A stretch of 64,000 bases of DNA from Penelope pileata. Taxonomy: Eukaryota; Chordata; Aves; Galliformes; Cracidae. Position 1 is the first letter of the stretch; the number at the start of each line of letters is the position of its first letter. Below the pieces are notes generated by a model, which was given only the letters and a program-made list of their open reading frames with translations, did no database searches and was not told the DNA's origin. The stretch is taken from positions 664,474 through 728,473 of the forward strand of contig WBMW01000433.1 in assembly GCA_013396635.1 (NCBI GenBank). The letters run 5' to 3'. Below, piece after piece: positions 1-11,900 of the stretch. The position numbers and the translations under genes were made by a program.

Positions 1-3000
1 GGATGCTTCCTTTCACTGTTGTCTATTCATTGGTATTGCAGCAATATATAAAATAAAAGGGTCAAAGTCAAAAGTTGCCTATGTTGTTTGAATAGGTGGC
101 AAAACAGGAAAAACTCTTTCCCCTTTTGTTGTCATATAAAGAACCAGACTCTTTCAGCAGGAACAAAACTTAAAGCGAGATGTGAGGTGATTTAAGAATG
201 CTCGTGTCCACCACCACCCTCTCCAAAAAACGGAATGAGACATGGCAAAAGTGGATGTGATTGACGTACTCTTTGAATATGAGAACGGAAGGGAAAAATT
301 TCAGTAGTTAAGAAGACAATTCTGAAGCATCTCTTTGGACTGAGGAAAGATGAAAGTCTGCAAGTACAATAAGAAAACAAGTGGTGAGGAACACATTTTG
401 AATTGTATTTGATGAAGAATGTTCAGGCTGTGAACAAAGGTAATAAAGAAATTGCAGGGTACGATGTGTATTACAGGATCAAAGAGTAAGAGACTAAGTT
501 GTGAAATACGGAGATGAATATAGGCAGAAGAAGATTAAAACAGAGAATTAGTGATCAGAAGCTTCTGGGAGGAGAGATTGTGGAGGGCTCTTTGTAAAAA
601 TTGTAGAAAGCAAATACAGGATAGAAAATAATAAAAGAGACATTTATTTATGCACAGAAAGAATGGGAGACCTGATAAACACTTGACGTTAGCTGTTCTT
701 TGAGGAGCGCTTTGCATTTGCTTTTTGAGTTCAGCATGCCAAGATTATGGCAGTTAAAACCCTGTGAAATGAAGTCTGAATTAATGGGATTTGAATAAAT
801 ATGACTTCTAATGATTGTGGGGTGCTTTCTTAGCTTGTTGCAGGTCACTGGAAGAGCTTTTCTTGCAGGAGCAGGCAGGCGGGGATTCTGTCTCAGGAAC
901 TCTAGAAGAGGAAAACATCACTGAGGTGATAGCAATCGTAGCAGCAATACAATTACTGTGCAAAGCTTCAGCCTCTTCGTTTATCTGCTGGAGGGGGGTA
1001 TTTTACATATCTCAGCACAACAAAGAGGCCTCTTCCAAAACTTTTTTTTGAGCCAGGGTGGAAATACTTTATATAATTTCCATACTGTTCAGATGTGGAA
1101 GAAAAGAACAACATTGCCTGGTAATGTCAGTGGTTTTCTGAGCAAATCAGCTCAATTCCTTGTATTGGCTAACAGGGGAGAGTTTTAAGCTAGCTGTTGG
1201 AAGAGCAGCCAGGTATTTGAAGTCAGAAAATTTCAGTAGTGAATGAAAGGTGGACTTAAAAGAGGAGAACAGGACAGTCAGGCATCTGCAGAAATTGAAG
1301 AGAGAATAGCAATAAAGGAAAGATGTAGAAAAAATGGTCATCAGTTACTAATTTGCTCTTGAAAAATACCACCCTTTTTGGTGGGAGTAGTAAACACAGA
1401 AAGAAAGGATTATGTTTATAGATGTGGGCCCCACAACAGTACAAAGGCTGTTCTCACCAGTTTAAAAAGCCAAATCCAATAGAAATATTTACCCCTATTT
1501 GCAAGTGAGGTTTCCAGAACCATGGAAGAGATACAAAGAGGACTGGCTAGTTTAATGTTTAGTAGAGCAGAGGCCGCTTATCCTGGTCGATCACTGTTCA
1601 AATATCCTCATGCCAAAAATAGAATGTGAACGAACTGCCTGGGCCCAGCGCTGTGCTGGGGATGAAATAAATGGAGCAGGTGTATGATCACAGCTTCAGC
1701 TGAATGAAGAAAAAAGCCCTGCAGTCTTGATCTCATTAATTTATCAATTCAAAGACAGAAACGTTTGTCCAAATGTGTGGGTTTTTTTAAAGCTACTATT
1801 TTGAGCTAAGCTAAACAGTTTATTTCTTTCACATGAAGCATTTAGTATGTACATTATTGAGATGACTTGCTTGCCACAAGAACTGTTGCTAAGCTGTCTT
1901 GTTTTTCTTTGTGAATGGAAATATCTCTTAAGTTGTAAACCTAGAGAGAAGAAGAAACCTCTTTCTCTAGCCATGATTTTTTTGCAAGCTGCAGTGTTCT
2001 GTTTACAAAAGCACTTCTACTCCTCTGAAGAGGAGGGAAGGTTAACAAAACAAAGGTAAAACCAAAAAGCTTTTGAAATATGGAAGAATGAGCCTGTTGT
2101 TCTTGTCTCTAACTTTTGAGGAAAAATCAGCTCCTCTTGTGGTTTTGAGAAATCACATGCAATTTTATTATGGTAATAATCAGCTATCTGAAAAAATAGG
2201 GGCTTGAAAAAGCATAATCAGTCGTAGGTCATAAACAGAACCTTGTCAGTATTCCTGTGGAAGAATGCAGTTTTCCAGCTCCCAACTGACACAGTCCTGT
2301 AGAAATATTTTGACAAAAAAAAAAATTGGCCTAAAGAATGAATGTATTCTCCTCCTCATCCGTGTTTGAGCACCCTAAAGGCACTCATCCTCCAAGTAGT
2401 AATGTGAAGTGCACTGCTGTTTGTTCCCACGTGGCAGATGGGGACCTGGAACACCAACGGTGTCTGCAATCTCGAATCACTGCAAATCTGTGACTGGAGA
2501 TTTCAGCTCAGAAGGTCTAAATCCTGAGTGCCCTAACAAACAGATAAAACTTACTGGTTTATAAATATTCATTAACCATCCCTCCTGAGCGCTTATGAAA
2601 TGTATAATAAATACATAGATGTACAAAGCTTCACATGATTTTTATCGGAGTGGAAAAGAAGGAAACTATAAGCAACAACAACAACAAAAAATCAGTAGAG
2701 TGTTTTATGTATTTAGTGAGTGTTTCCTTTCTGTATGTGAATGAAATGGAAATTTCCTTGTCAGTACCGCCAAACAAAGACTGCTGCAGGTCTCACTTTC
2801 TGCCTATGAAGAATTAGATTGCTTCAGGTGTAGAGACTAATGTTACCTTGTCAAATACAGAAACAGATCATCCATGGCAGAAACAGATTATTGGTTCCAT
2901 GTGATGGTGAACAGCATGAGATGAGTTCAGGCTGGTTTGTTCTATTCTGTATAAAATCATGCTATGACACTGTACTTTCAAACAGAACAAGGGTTCAGTC

Positions 3001-3186
3001 CTCTTTCTGATTGGATAGAATAATACCGTATCTTGTATCCAAATGTAATACTTGAGAACTGCTTTATTAATTGTATAGACAGGCAAAATCAGTTCACTTA
3101 AGTCTGTGTGTCAAGCAGAATAACATGTAATGAGTATTATTGTTTCATTTTTCATTTGAATAAATTTGAATAGGGTAACAGTTATA
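1..3186. other. Non-coding 5' flank, no gene seen
   Basis: AT-rich single-copy-looking DNA. The open frames here are all under about 80 codons, lack convincing splice context and match no family I recognise. No CR1, CpG cluster or RNA gene is visible. It could be intergenic DNA or an intron of an HDAC9 transcript that starts further upstream; the sequence does not decide. Confidence 0.6.
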
Positions 3187-3432
3187 AACTGAAAGAGGGT
3201 AGATTTATACTAGATATAAGGAGGAAATTCTTCACTGTGAGGGTGATGAGACACTGGAACAGGTTGCCCAGAGAAGTTGTGGATGCCCCCTCCCTGGAAG
3301 TGTTCAAAGCCAGGCTGGATGGGGCTTTGGGCAGCCTGGCCTAGTGGGAGGTGTCCCTGCCCATTGCAGAGACGTTGGAACAAGATGATCTCTAAGGTCC
3401 CTTCCAACCTGAACCATTCTATGATTCTATGA
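3187..3432 (+). mobile_element. CR1 LINE, 5'-truncated 3' end
   Basis: A 3' fragment of the avian CR1 non-LTR retrotransposon. It begins in the end of the reverse-transcriptase ORF (GAAAGAGGGTAGATTTATAC, then the AAATTCTTCACTGTGAGGGT and TGGAACAGGTTGCCCAGAGA segments). It runs through the short 3' UTR (GGTCCCTTCCAACCTGAACC) and stops at the CR1 tail ATTCTATGATTCTATGA. Severe 5' truncation and a short repeated tail in place of poly-A are typical of CR1. The reading frame is broken. The minus-strand frame at 3210-3617 is only an antisense shadow of it. Confidence 0.95.
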
Positions 3433-4094
3433 CAAAAATAAATACAGAGCTTATCAGATAGGGCAGCCAAGTGATATGGATTGTTTATCAGCCTTTCTAA
3501 TGACACCAGTGCAGTCTGGAACGTCCCTTTGTCCTCTTGGTGCACAGTGGTGTGCTCTGCTGCCTTCTCTAGGATGGGAAAATTATGAACTACTGGGGGA
3601 GATTTGCATGTGCACATTGGTAGGTGGAGAGAAGACCCTTAACTGGACTGGAGAGTTAAGACAAAGCCTTAAGTTAGCCTAAATTTAATCTGAAATTTTT
3701 TGAAAAGTAAAGGCATGAGCAAATGTAGAAATCATAAATGTTACTTAATGCCATATTCCATTTTCTATATAACCAGAAAATTGAGAGTTTTTACTGCATA
3801 GAAACTTAATTGAAGAATATTGTTCTTCTTCTCAAAGGAGACCTTTATTATTTATTAAAATAACATATTTTAGATCTGTACCATCACAACTAAAACTTAT
3901 TAGAAACTTGAGGGTTTTTTGAGCCTTTGAGGGACTTTTTTTCTCCATAGTGTTCAAAATACATCTGCTGTTGGCTTTGTGCCTGTATTTAAATTATGTT
4001 GGATTTGGGTGGTCATTTATGTTGATCACGTACATATTTACTTGGAAGTATAGATGTTCTGTGAGTTATCAATCTCTTTAAGATGCAAATCCTC

Positions 4095-4189
4095 TTGAAC
4101 TCCTGTCATGTCACTTGTGGATTGAGCTCTGGGCTAGTGTAGTCCTGTCAGAGTTACTTTGAACTCCTGTCACTGTGCTTGTGGCTTGA
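4095..4189 (+). repeat. Diverged direct duplication, 31 bp x 2
   Basis: Two 31-bp copies lie 64 bp apart (4095-4125 and 4159-4189). Both begin TTGAACTCCTGTCA, share CTTGTGG, and end TTGA. By eye 25 of 31 positions match without gaps. It looks like an old local tandem duplication and has no coding meaning that I can see. Confidence 0.75.
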
Positions 4190-4846
4190 TAAGATGGAAG
4201 AACCAGTGGTGATAAAAAAAAGTCTTGTTTTTTAGGTTTGTGCCTATGGGATCTTGCTTTTATTTCTTGTGGTTTGGGGGCTACACTGGAAAATGAATCT
4301 GGTTTCTTTTAGAATAAGAGAGTAAATAAACATAAAACCTTGCCATGCTGAACAAGGACAAGAGAGGAGCAGGAGCATATGGGGATGTCCTTAGCTTAGT
4401 ATCACCAGGGAAGCTCCTGCCCATCCAGGCAAATGTTATTCTTCTACTGATCAGCAGCACATTGAGACTGCAGGAGCTAGTTTGATTTAGATTTTCCCTC
4501 AGTGGGTTGTTTAGTAGCACACATGTCCTAAAGAAGAGCATTTGTGCTGGATAAATAGCTGCCCTCTGATTCTTGCACTGCACCAAGATCATTCACCGCA
4601 GCCCTCCACAGTGGCAGGTCACTGTAGGGGATAAGTAGCTATCAAGGATCTAGTGACCGCCTCAGTACCTTCCTTCTCTCCTCCCACAGGACAAACAAAA
4701 AGCCCTTAGCATCCTGTGACAAGCTCACAATCTCTGGAGCAGAAGATGAAGTATCATAAAACAGCTGAGTGCCACGAAAAGAATATTAGAAATGGAAGCA
4801 GTTACAAACTTGTTGATTGCTGGTGTCTGAGGAGCTGAATAACTTG

Positions 4847-4848
<2 letters not shown>

Positions 4849-4893
<45 letters not shown>

Positions 4894-4919
4894 AAAAGAA
4901 AGAAAGAAAAAAGAAAAAG
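4849..4919 (+). repeat. Poly-A (43 nt) with purine-rich AAAG tail
   Basis: A run of 43 A is followed by irregular GAAA/GAAAA units. The lysine-rich and phenylalanine-rich frames over it are artefacts. It might be the tail of a retrocopy, but there is no AATAAA signal just upstream and no recognisable coding body, so a simple repeat is the safer call. Confidence 0.95.
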
Positions 4920-7900
4920 CAACAAAAAACAACTCTAGATGGAAGCCACAGTACTGCAAAAGAGTGACTGGTGAGATATTTCTGTTGGCAACCATCCTAG
5001 AATATTTCTAGCCTGAAATTCTTGTTGGTAGGTATGCCTTGGAGATTTCCCTTTGCAAATATAGCTAGTTGCTCCACTCCCTAACTCATTCGTTTTCTGA
5101 TGGGTCCTAGAATAACATACTGCCTGTCTGAATCAAGCTTTCTGCTGCATCTGAGAGTACACTAAATAAGCAAAAGTAAACGTAATGATTTAGGTTCCAA
5201 GTCAATAAAATACTTAATCATCACGTTTTTAAGCTAGATACTTTCTTATATACCTTTCTACTTTTATCTCCTGTTTGTATCAATATATGTTCACGTTAGT
5301 ATTGGAGCTGTAGTGTCTGATACAAACGGCTTAAAAGATATTGTTTATCAGTGCGTATTTTTATACACGTCTTGTGTATTTGTATGTATAAAAATATATA
5401 CATCAGACCTCTTGAGAAAAAATATATTTTATGCTGCTATAAATACTGATTGAAAGAGAATACTGTGATCAGATAGCTTACAGTAGCATATTCTTTGAAG
5501 CTATCTAAATAAGACTGGCTCCAAAGTGTTACTTCAAATAAATTATTCCTTATATATATTATTTGTGTATAGTCCAAATGTGGAGAAAGGCATTTGTTTA
5601 GAATGGTGAGCAAATTAATACAATAAAGTGTAATTATGCTAATTTTAGAAGCATTCTTACTGGCAATGAAAAAGGGAAAAATAAAGTTTGACCAAACTTA
5701 AGCTTGTTTCATCATGCTGGTGATTTACTTAGATGGCTTTTTCCAGCCTTATTATTACAGTACATCTATTTTTGGTTAAGGTGGTGCCCAAATTTACTGC
5801 ACTTATTTATCAAATTACACAAAAACAGGCTTTGGTTATTTCCTTGCATCTTCTGAGACGTAGAGAGCTTCCTTACTCGTGGTAAATAAAACATTTGCAA
5901 ACAGTGTGTGCACTTTTTAGTTGCCCAAGTTTTTGGCCTCCATTTTTTTTAGCTTTTGTTTTTCACTGTAATTCTGGCAGAGGTAAGGAAAGGAGTTGGA
6001 GAATACTACTAAGGCTAAAAATAAACTAGGAAGCTAGTTGTTTTGTTTGTTTGTTTCTTTGTTCCTCTGGACATAGTTCACAGGCGAAGCTTTTGTCTCT
6101 GCTTACTTTTAGCCAAAACTGTCACTTGGCTGCTGAGAGCGCACTCAATTTTCCATAGACTAATGATAGCACTTTAGCTTCACTAATTTCACGTTAAAGA
6201 TGAAAAAATGTATTACAGACCTCAGAGAAATGTTCTTAGCAGTTTATTTCATTCGCCTGCTTTAACAAGAGGCTAGAAATGAAATACAATCATGGCAAAG
6301 ACAGGCCAGTTCATCTATGACTGATCACTTATATGAGCCCGGACTTGTGAAAGTTTTGAATCTCTGATGTGTTGATTGAAAAGTTTTGGTTTTCCTGCCA
6401 TTATCAAATATCTTGCCATCCTGTTCTCTTGAGTACCAACCGACAGAATATGAAGTGCTATTTCATGGCTTTCACAAAGCTATGCTATTTTTAGAAAGGC
6501 CCTAAGTCCAAGTTTGATTCTACATTTTGACCATGCAGAAACGTAAGCTCCTCTTGAATAGTCTGCTGTCTCTGCTTGTGGCATTGGGATTCCAGCATTC
6601 ACAAGTTATTTTTTATTAATTAATTCATTTTTTGACTACCCTTTTCCAGAAGACTGAAGTGAAATATATGAGCTTCACCTTCTCAGATTCTTGCAAGATA
6701 TAAATACACCTAATCAGTATTGATTACAATGGGAATGTTGTCTGAACACGGATTCAGTATGTGCTGTTCCAGATACCTCATGCCTTCAATGAAAATAGTT
6801 AGTTCTGTCCTGTGCTTTTTTATTTTAGCTGTTGCATAGTGATTAAAGGCCTAGATTAATTTGGCAGCTTTTTGTGAACAGTTCTCTTTCCAGAAAACTG
6901 TGGGGCTTGGAACCAGCCTTGTCCCTTTGCCCTAGGGAGCATTAGCACTTGCCTCTTGCTCCCAAGCTGAAGCCAGAGAAAGGCAGGAGAGGAACACGTG
7001 AAAGCAGCAGCTGCAGCTGCCCACATGTGCCTGCTGAGCAGCAAGCTTACAAGGTACTTGCTGTACACTTCCTCTCCATTTGTTTCATGCTTTCTATTGG
7101 ACAGTCTGACAAATTGTGGGTTGTATAATTTGTCTAAATGAACTCGAAGTGTGCATAAAAATCTACTTTGGACTGATTTTGGCCTTAGGAGCAACAAACT
7201 GGATAAGTTTCTTTACAAAATTTGGGAAAATATTCAGGTTTGTTACATGTTTTGGTAGAATGATAGTTTGTTATGAAGGTATTTTCAATTACAGTTGGTA
7301 GCTGCATTAAGATTTTCAAAGAGCTTTACTTAGTTGGAAGAAGAGGTTATATTTAGTTAAAATGTGTTGTATTTTTTCTTTCAGAATTATGAAACCTTGC
7401 TTTCTATTGTATGTTGATTTATTTTCTGTTTTACAGCCTATACATTTGTTGATGTTGTGACAAAAATTAAGATAATGTTGCTCTTCAGAGGAACTCCTGG
7501 CTCTACTGAAGTCAGGCAAAACAATTACAGTTCATCCGTTAAAGTCATAGTTTTATCCTTTTAGCGTTGCCTCACATTTACTGGCACACTAAAAACAGCT
7601 CCCAAGCTGGCATATTGGTAAGGTTTTGCTGAAGTGCGTGCTGCAGATCTGTTCCTAATCAGAATTAACAATGAGGAAGAAAGTTAGATGAAAACTGGAT
7701 CTAGGGTCATTGAAAAATCTGGAAAAAGCAGGAGAGAACCAGAACTGGGCTTAGCTTTGTCCTGGTCTGACTAACCAGAGTATGTGGTTTCGTAACAGTG
7801 TTATTGACCAGCACGAGATGTGACCTTTCCGTGGCACAGTAGCAGTCAGTTTGTTAGGGCACCCAAGAGGCATTCTAGTGCATGTAACACTGTAACATCT

Positions 7901-9893
7901 CGCTGTGCTTCAGGGCTCCCAGGTGAAGGGCAGATGAACTGGGAGGGGAAGGAAATCTGAGCAGCCTGGCATCTCGGCTCTCTTCCTTGGCCCACAAAAA
8001 GACTTTTTGTGGTGCTTCATGTACAATATTTTTTTCTTGGCTAAGCTTCCAATGTTTTGCAGTTGCAGTTCTCTGACTATATAAATTGTTTAATTTGTAG
8101 CGTGTGGATGTTAACTGACTTATTTCAAAATTTAACAGAGAAATTGTTACTATGTAACAATTCATGGTTGAAATTCACTGCTTCATGGTGTGGTGGTAGC
8201 ATGTAATGGAAAAGCCACCTTGTCCCTCAGTGAATCCTAGCCTGGGTATGGAAAGACCCTCGTTTTGATATCTCATTATTTGACTTAAAACTTTGAATAC
8301 CAAAAAAAACCAAATACTTTGTTTTTTTTTCAAAGGCACATACTTGTTTCAAGATGCTTACAATGAACTCCATTGAGCTACTCTTGTAAAAATTACCAGA
8401 TCTCATAAGAAAAGAAGATTTTGACTAAAAAAGAAAAAAAGAGTATACCTCTGCTTTTCAGGAAAGCGTGATTTAAAAGAAGAAAACTTTCTATGTCAGA
8501 AAAAATATTCAATTTAGTTCTCATTAATCGTATCACTTAAGCAAAAATTCTTACAGATTCTTAGTAGGTACCTGCATGATCTCCAGCTCTGATCTGTACA
8601 AGTTGGAGATCTCCAGCAAAACCTGCACTAGGTTTGCTTTATAGAGGTGTTAGAGCTTTCTTTCCAGAGCCGTGGCCACTATTGAAACAAAGCTTATGCA
8701 TATGTTCTGTAGTGGTTTTAAAACATGTTTAAAATATGTGTCCACTTCTGGCTTAGATTTTTCCGAGATGTTTTAACAAACCCTTGTTTCTTAAAATAAA
8801 GAACATTTTATTACACCACTGGACTTAGTATCTTAGGCCTTAGAGTTTCTAATTTCCAATGGCTTTATAAACTTATTTTATTCCTGTATATATCTATCCA
8901 CCCTCAGTTTTTCAGCATTCTTCTTTTCACTGTCTGTACTGGAACAAGCTAAAGTATCCCAAGATATATGTGGTATATATGTGCATTTCTGTATCACCTC
9001 GCTGCTGTTACTCAATATAACCTTGCTTGTTTGTCCAAGGACTTTATTACCCTTTTTGGTCACAGTGTAATCCTAGGAGGTCATATTCAGTTTGTTTTCT
9101 TCTGCTGTGATCCTAAATCCTTTGCCATAGCCGTTGGTTTTCACAGTGCAGTTCTCCAGACAGCAAGCATGGCCTACATTTCTTGGCTTAAAACCAAAAA
9201 AAAATCAAAAAAAATCACTTAAACCCATGCATTATTATGGGCTAGAGATGGTGTTCATCTTAGTTCTCAAGCCATAGGAACTTCACTCTGTTGTCCAGGA
9301 ATTATTCTCAGTGCCCAGTTCTGTTGAGCTGACCTGCGCAAAATGCTCACTGGAGGCACAGATCATTTGCTCAGTATGTGTGCGACAAGCTCAGTATGCA
9401 TATGTGCAACAAGCTTGAAATGCCTGGAGTACCCTGACTGTATTGCAGGCTGTCACAGGTTATGTGCTCCAGGGCTGCGTTGTGCATGTCCATTCAGGTG
9501 TGCTGAGAGCAGCTACGTATCAGACTCAGTGCACATACACGTGTGTCTGCCTATGAAAGCTGGGCATAAACATGGAAGACCTGGTAAATCTTGTATTGCT
9601 CATGTCTCTGCTTACCCTGTTCATGGAATAAAAGAGGCAAAGTGTTTTGCTGATGTGAAAGATTTGTTTGTCAATACCTGATGTTGCTTTTGGCTACGTG
9701 GCTTGTATTGAGGCAATTTACCTTAATGTTGCTGCAAAAGATTTATCTTTTCGTTCCAACCTGATAAATAACTGTCAGTAGAACAATTGAATTATATATT
9801 TCCTATCCTAAGTATTATTTATTTATTTTATCTCTGTCTGTGTTTTTTAAGTTATTTGAGCTTTGCGATTCAGGAGAGTACACTTGAATTTAT

Positions 9894-9970
9894 GAAGCAC
9901 TTAAGCATGTGCTTAACTTTAGCCTTGTGCTTATAATCAAGCATGTGTTGCTGAGGTCTTGTCCTGAATC
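9894..9970. repeat. Decayed palindromic interspersed repeat, copy 1
   Basis: The segment AAGCACTTAAGCATGTGCTT, then AACTTTA and a second GCATGTG half, resembles an old palindromic family seen across birds and reptiles, built around TTAAGCATGTGCTTAA-like units (from memory; I cannot name the family entry). A related segment lies 1.9 kb downstream at about 11811-11900. The copy is short and diverged. Confidence 0.45.
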
Positions 9971-11574
9971 TACGGCTTAATTTTCAGTAGACTTATTTAT
10001 GTGAATGGAAAGGCATAATTTAAGAGGTGAAAGAAGTGATAAGTAATCAGCAGGCAGGAGAGCTAGTTCCAAAAGCCCTTAGTCATTTACATGAGAAAGT
10101 TGAGCGTCTCTCTATTGTCAAATGGAGAGATGGTAGACACCCATGCATTTACCTAGTGAAGCACTTCTTATCCTCAAAACTTTGTGAAGTTTTATTCTCC
10201 CATTGTTTGCCACAAAATCCCCTGAAGCTATAGATATGCCTTCCTTTGTCCCAGGAAATTCCTTTGAAGCTTGAGCTGGGCTTAAGCACACTTAGAACTG
10301 CTATTTTCTCCTCATCTGAAAAATGCCCATCACGTGGGTTCAGAGCACTGTGAAGAAAAAGCAACATGTGTTCCTACACAGGCAACACCGAAGAGTTGCT
10401 ACACAGGAAAATAACTGGAGACATCCCGGCACTACAGCTTTCCAACCAGACCATTGAGTGATCCATCTTTGCTCCCCCAGGGCTCAGAATGTGGTCCCTT
10501 AGTTCCAGGAGGGAGGAAGAACAGAGTGCTTGAGCATCTCCGCTAGTTTCTTTCTGCTCCCAAACCATCTGCTTCTGTGATAATAGTTTTCTGCGGTTTG
10601 TTAAGCTAGTTAATCCTCTAGCATAAACTGTAGTAATTTACAATGGATGTTTGGATTTCACGTGGTGCTTATGATGCTTAACAAACTGTGGCTGTAGAAA
10701 CCTCTGTTCTATGCGCTAATTCATTTTTTTAATTTATATTTTTAATCCTGATAATTAGATGTACAAAAAAAAAAAAAGGAACTGTTTTTGTTGCAGAGAT
10801 TAGAACTCAAAACTTCAGTACTGAAAAACGCTAGATTTCATATTACCCATACAAACTTAATTTAGCACCCACTTATTTGTGCGTGGTTTTATATTGATGC
10901 ATGGTATTACTTGATGCTTTTTCGTTGAATACTTGCCTAATGAAAAAGGAAGATAGTATGGGACACCTGAAAGACTTGGAAAATCCTAACTTAAGTATAT
11001 GACTAAAAGCTTGATAGCATTTCTTAATCTTGTGTAATATTTATATGCTGCAATGAAGCACTCTGGCAGAAGAATAAATGAAAAAATTCCTTTATAAATA
11101 AGAAAACTGACAAAGTTGAAACTATGGTATTAATATTAATGAAGGCTATGCTTCAGGAGAATGTGAGTGATAAATGGGATATGCTAAAAACAAACAGTAA
11201 TGTATTGTTTGTACTTAACGAGAAAAGTAGGAACAGAAAAGTGCTACTTAATTATAATGGTGCTGAGTTAATAATGGAGTAGAAATCTTAGCTCTTTCTA
11301 ATTTGAGCACTTAATTTCTCAGTCTTAATGTTGCAGTAATGCTGTTTCCCAGTTTAATTTCCTTACATTTATTTGTTTTTAGCAACTCAGAAGGAAAACA
11401 AGAGAGACACATTGTGAACCCCCTGTAATGAGATCTTAATGCTACTAACGTGCTTTTCGTTTTCCATGAAGTTGCTGATTGCATCTGGAGTCACCTCAGC
11501 AGTGCTAAATCATTTCAACAGTTTACTCTTACCTTTTGTGTCACTGAAATTGTCCAAGTGTAGGAAATGCATTT

Positions 11575-11640
11575 GGGGGGGGGGGGGGAAANNNNNNNNN
11601 NNNNNNNNNNNNGGGGGGAGAAAAGAAAAAAAAAAAAACC
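11575..11640. other. Assembly gap (21 N) inside a G-run / A-rich tract
   Basis: Fourteen G (11575-11588) are followed by AAA, 21 N (11592-11612), six G, and then an A-rich stretch with an ACC triplet run. The gap lies in homopolymer sequence that is hard to read, so its true length is unknown. G-runs on both sides mean a G-quadruplex could span it. The open frame crossing the N block is not a gene. Confidence 0.97.
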
Positions 11641-11810
11641 ACCACCACCAAAAAAACTCGTGTCCCTGTATGAAAATGTTATCTTACAACATGCATAGCT
11701 TCAAAAATAAAAACCAGGCTTTCTCCACATATGAACCCTTTCTCCTTCCCCTGTGGGACTCTAAAGGAGCTATTTAAAACCATGTGTTCATACAGTTGAA
11801 GACTGGGCTG

Positions 11811-11900
11811 ACTCAGCAAAGCATTTAACTATGTGTTTAAATTCTATTGCAATCCACAGAATTTAAGCATGCACTTAAATATTATGTTGAATAGGGATGG
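11811..11900. repeat. Decayed palindromic interspersed repeat, copy 2
   Basis: It contains CAGCAAAGCATTTAACTATG, then TGTTTAAATT, and later TTTAAGCATGCACTTAAAT. This is the same kind of alternating AGCA...TTAA...GCATG palindromic text as at 9894-9970. Both look like remnants of one ancient non-autonomous element family, and neither has coding content. Confidence 0.4.

Noticed and set aside
3210..3617. 135-codon - strand frame
   Set aside because: Antisense of the CR1 fragment.
4725..5011. Phenylalanine-rich and lysine-rich frames
   Set aside because: Translation of the poly-A/poly-T tract.
9343..9681. 112-codon cysteine-rich + frame
   Set aside because: Cysteines show no spacing pattern of a known domain, and no signal peptide or splice sites are evident.
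11439..11777. 112-codon frame with unknown residues
   Set aside because: Runs through the assembly gap and homopolymers.
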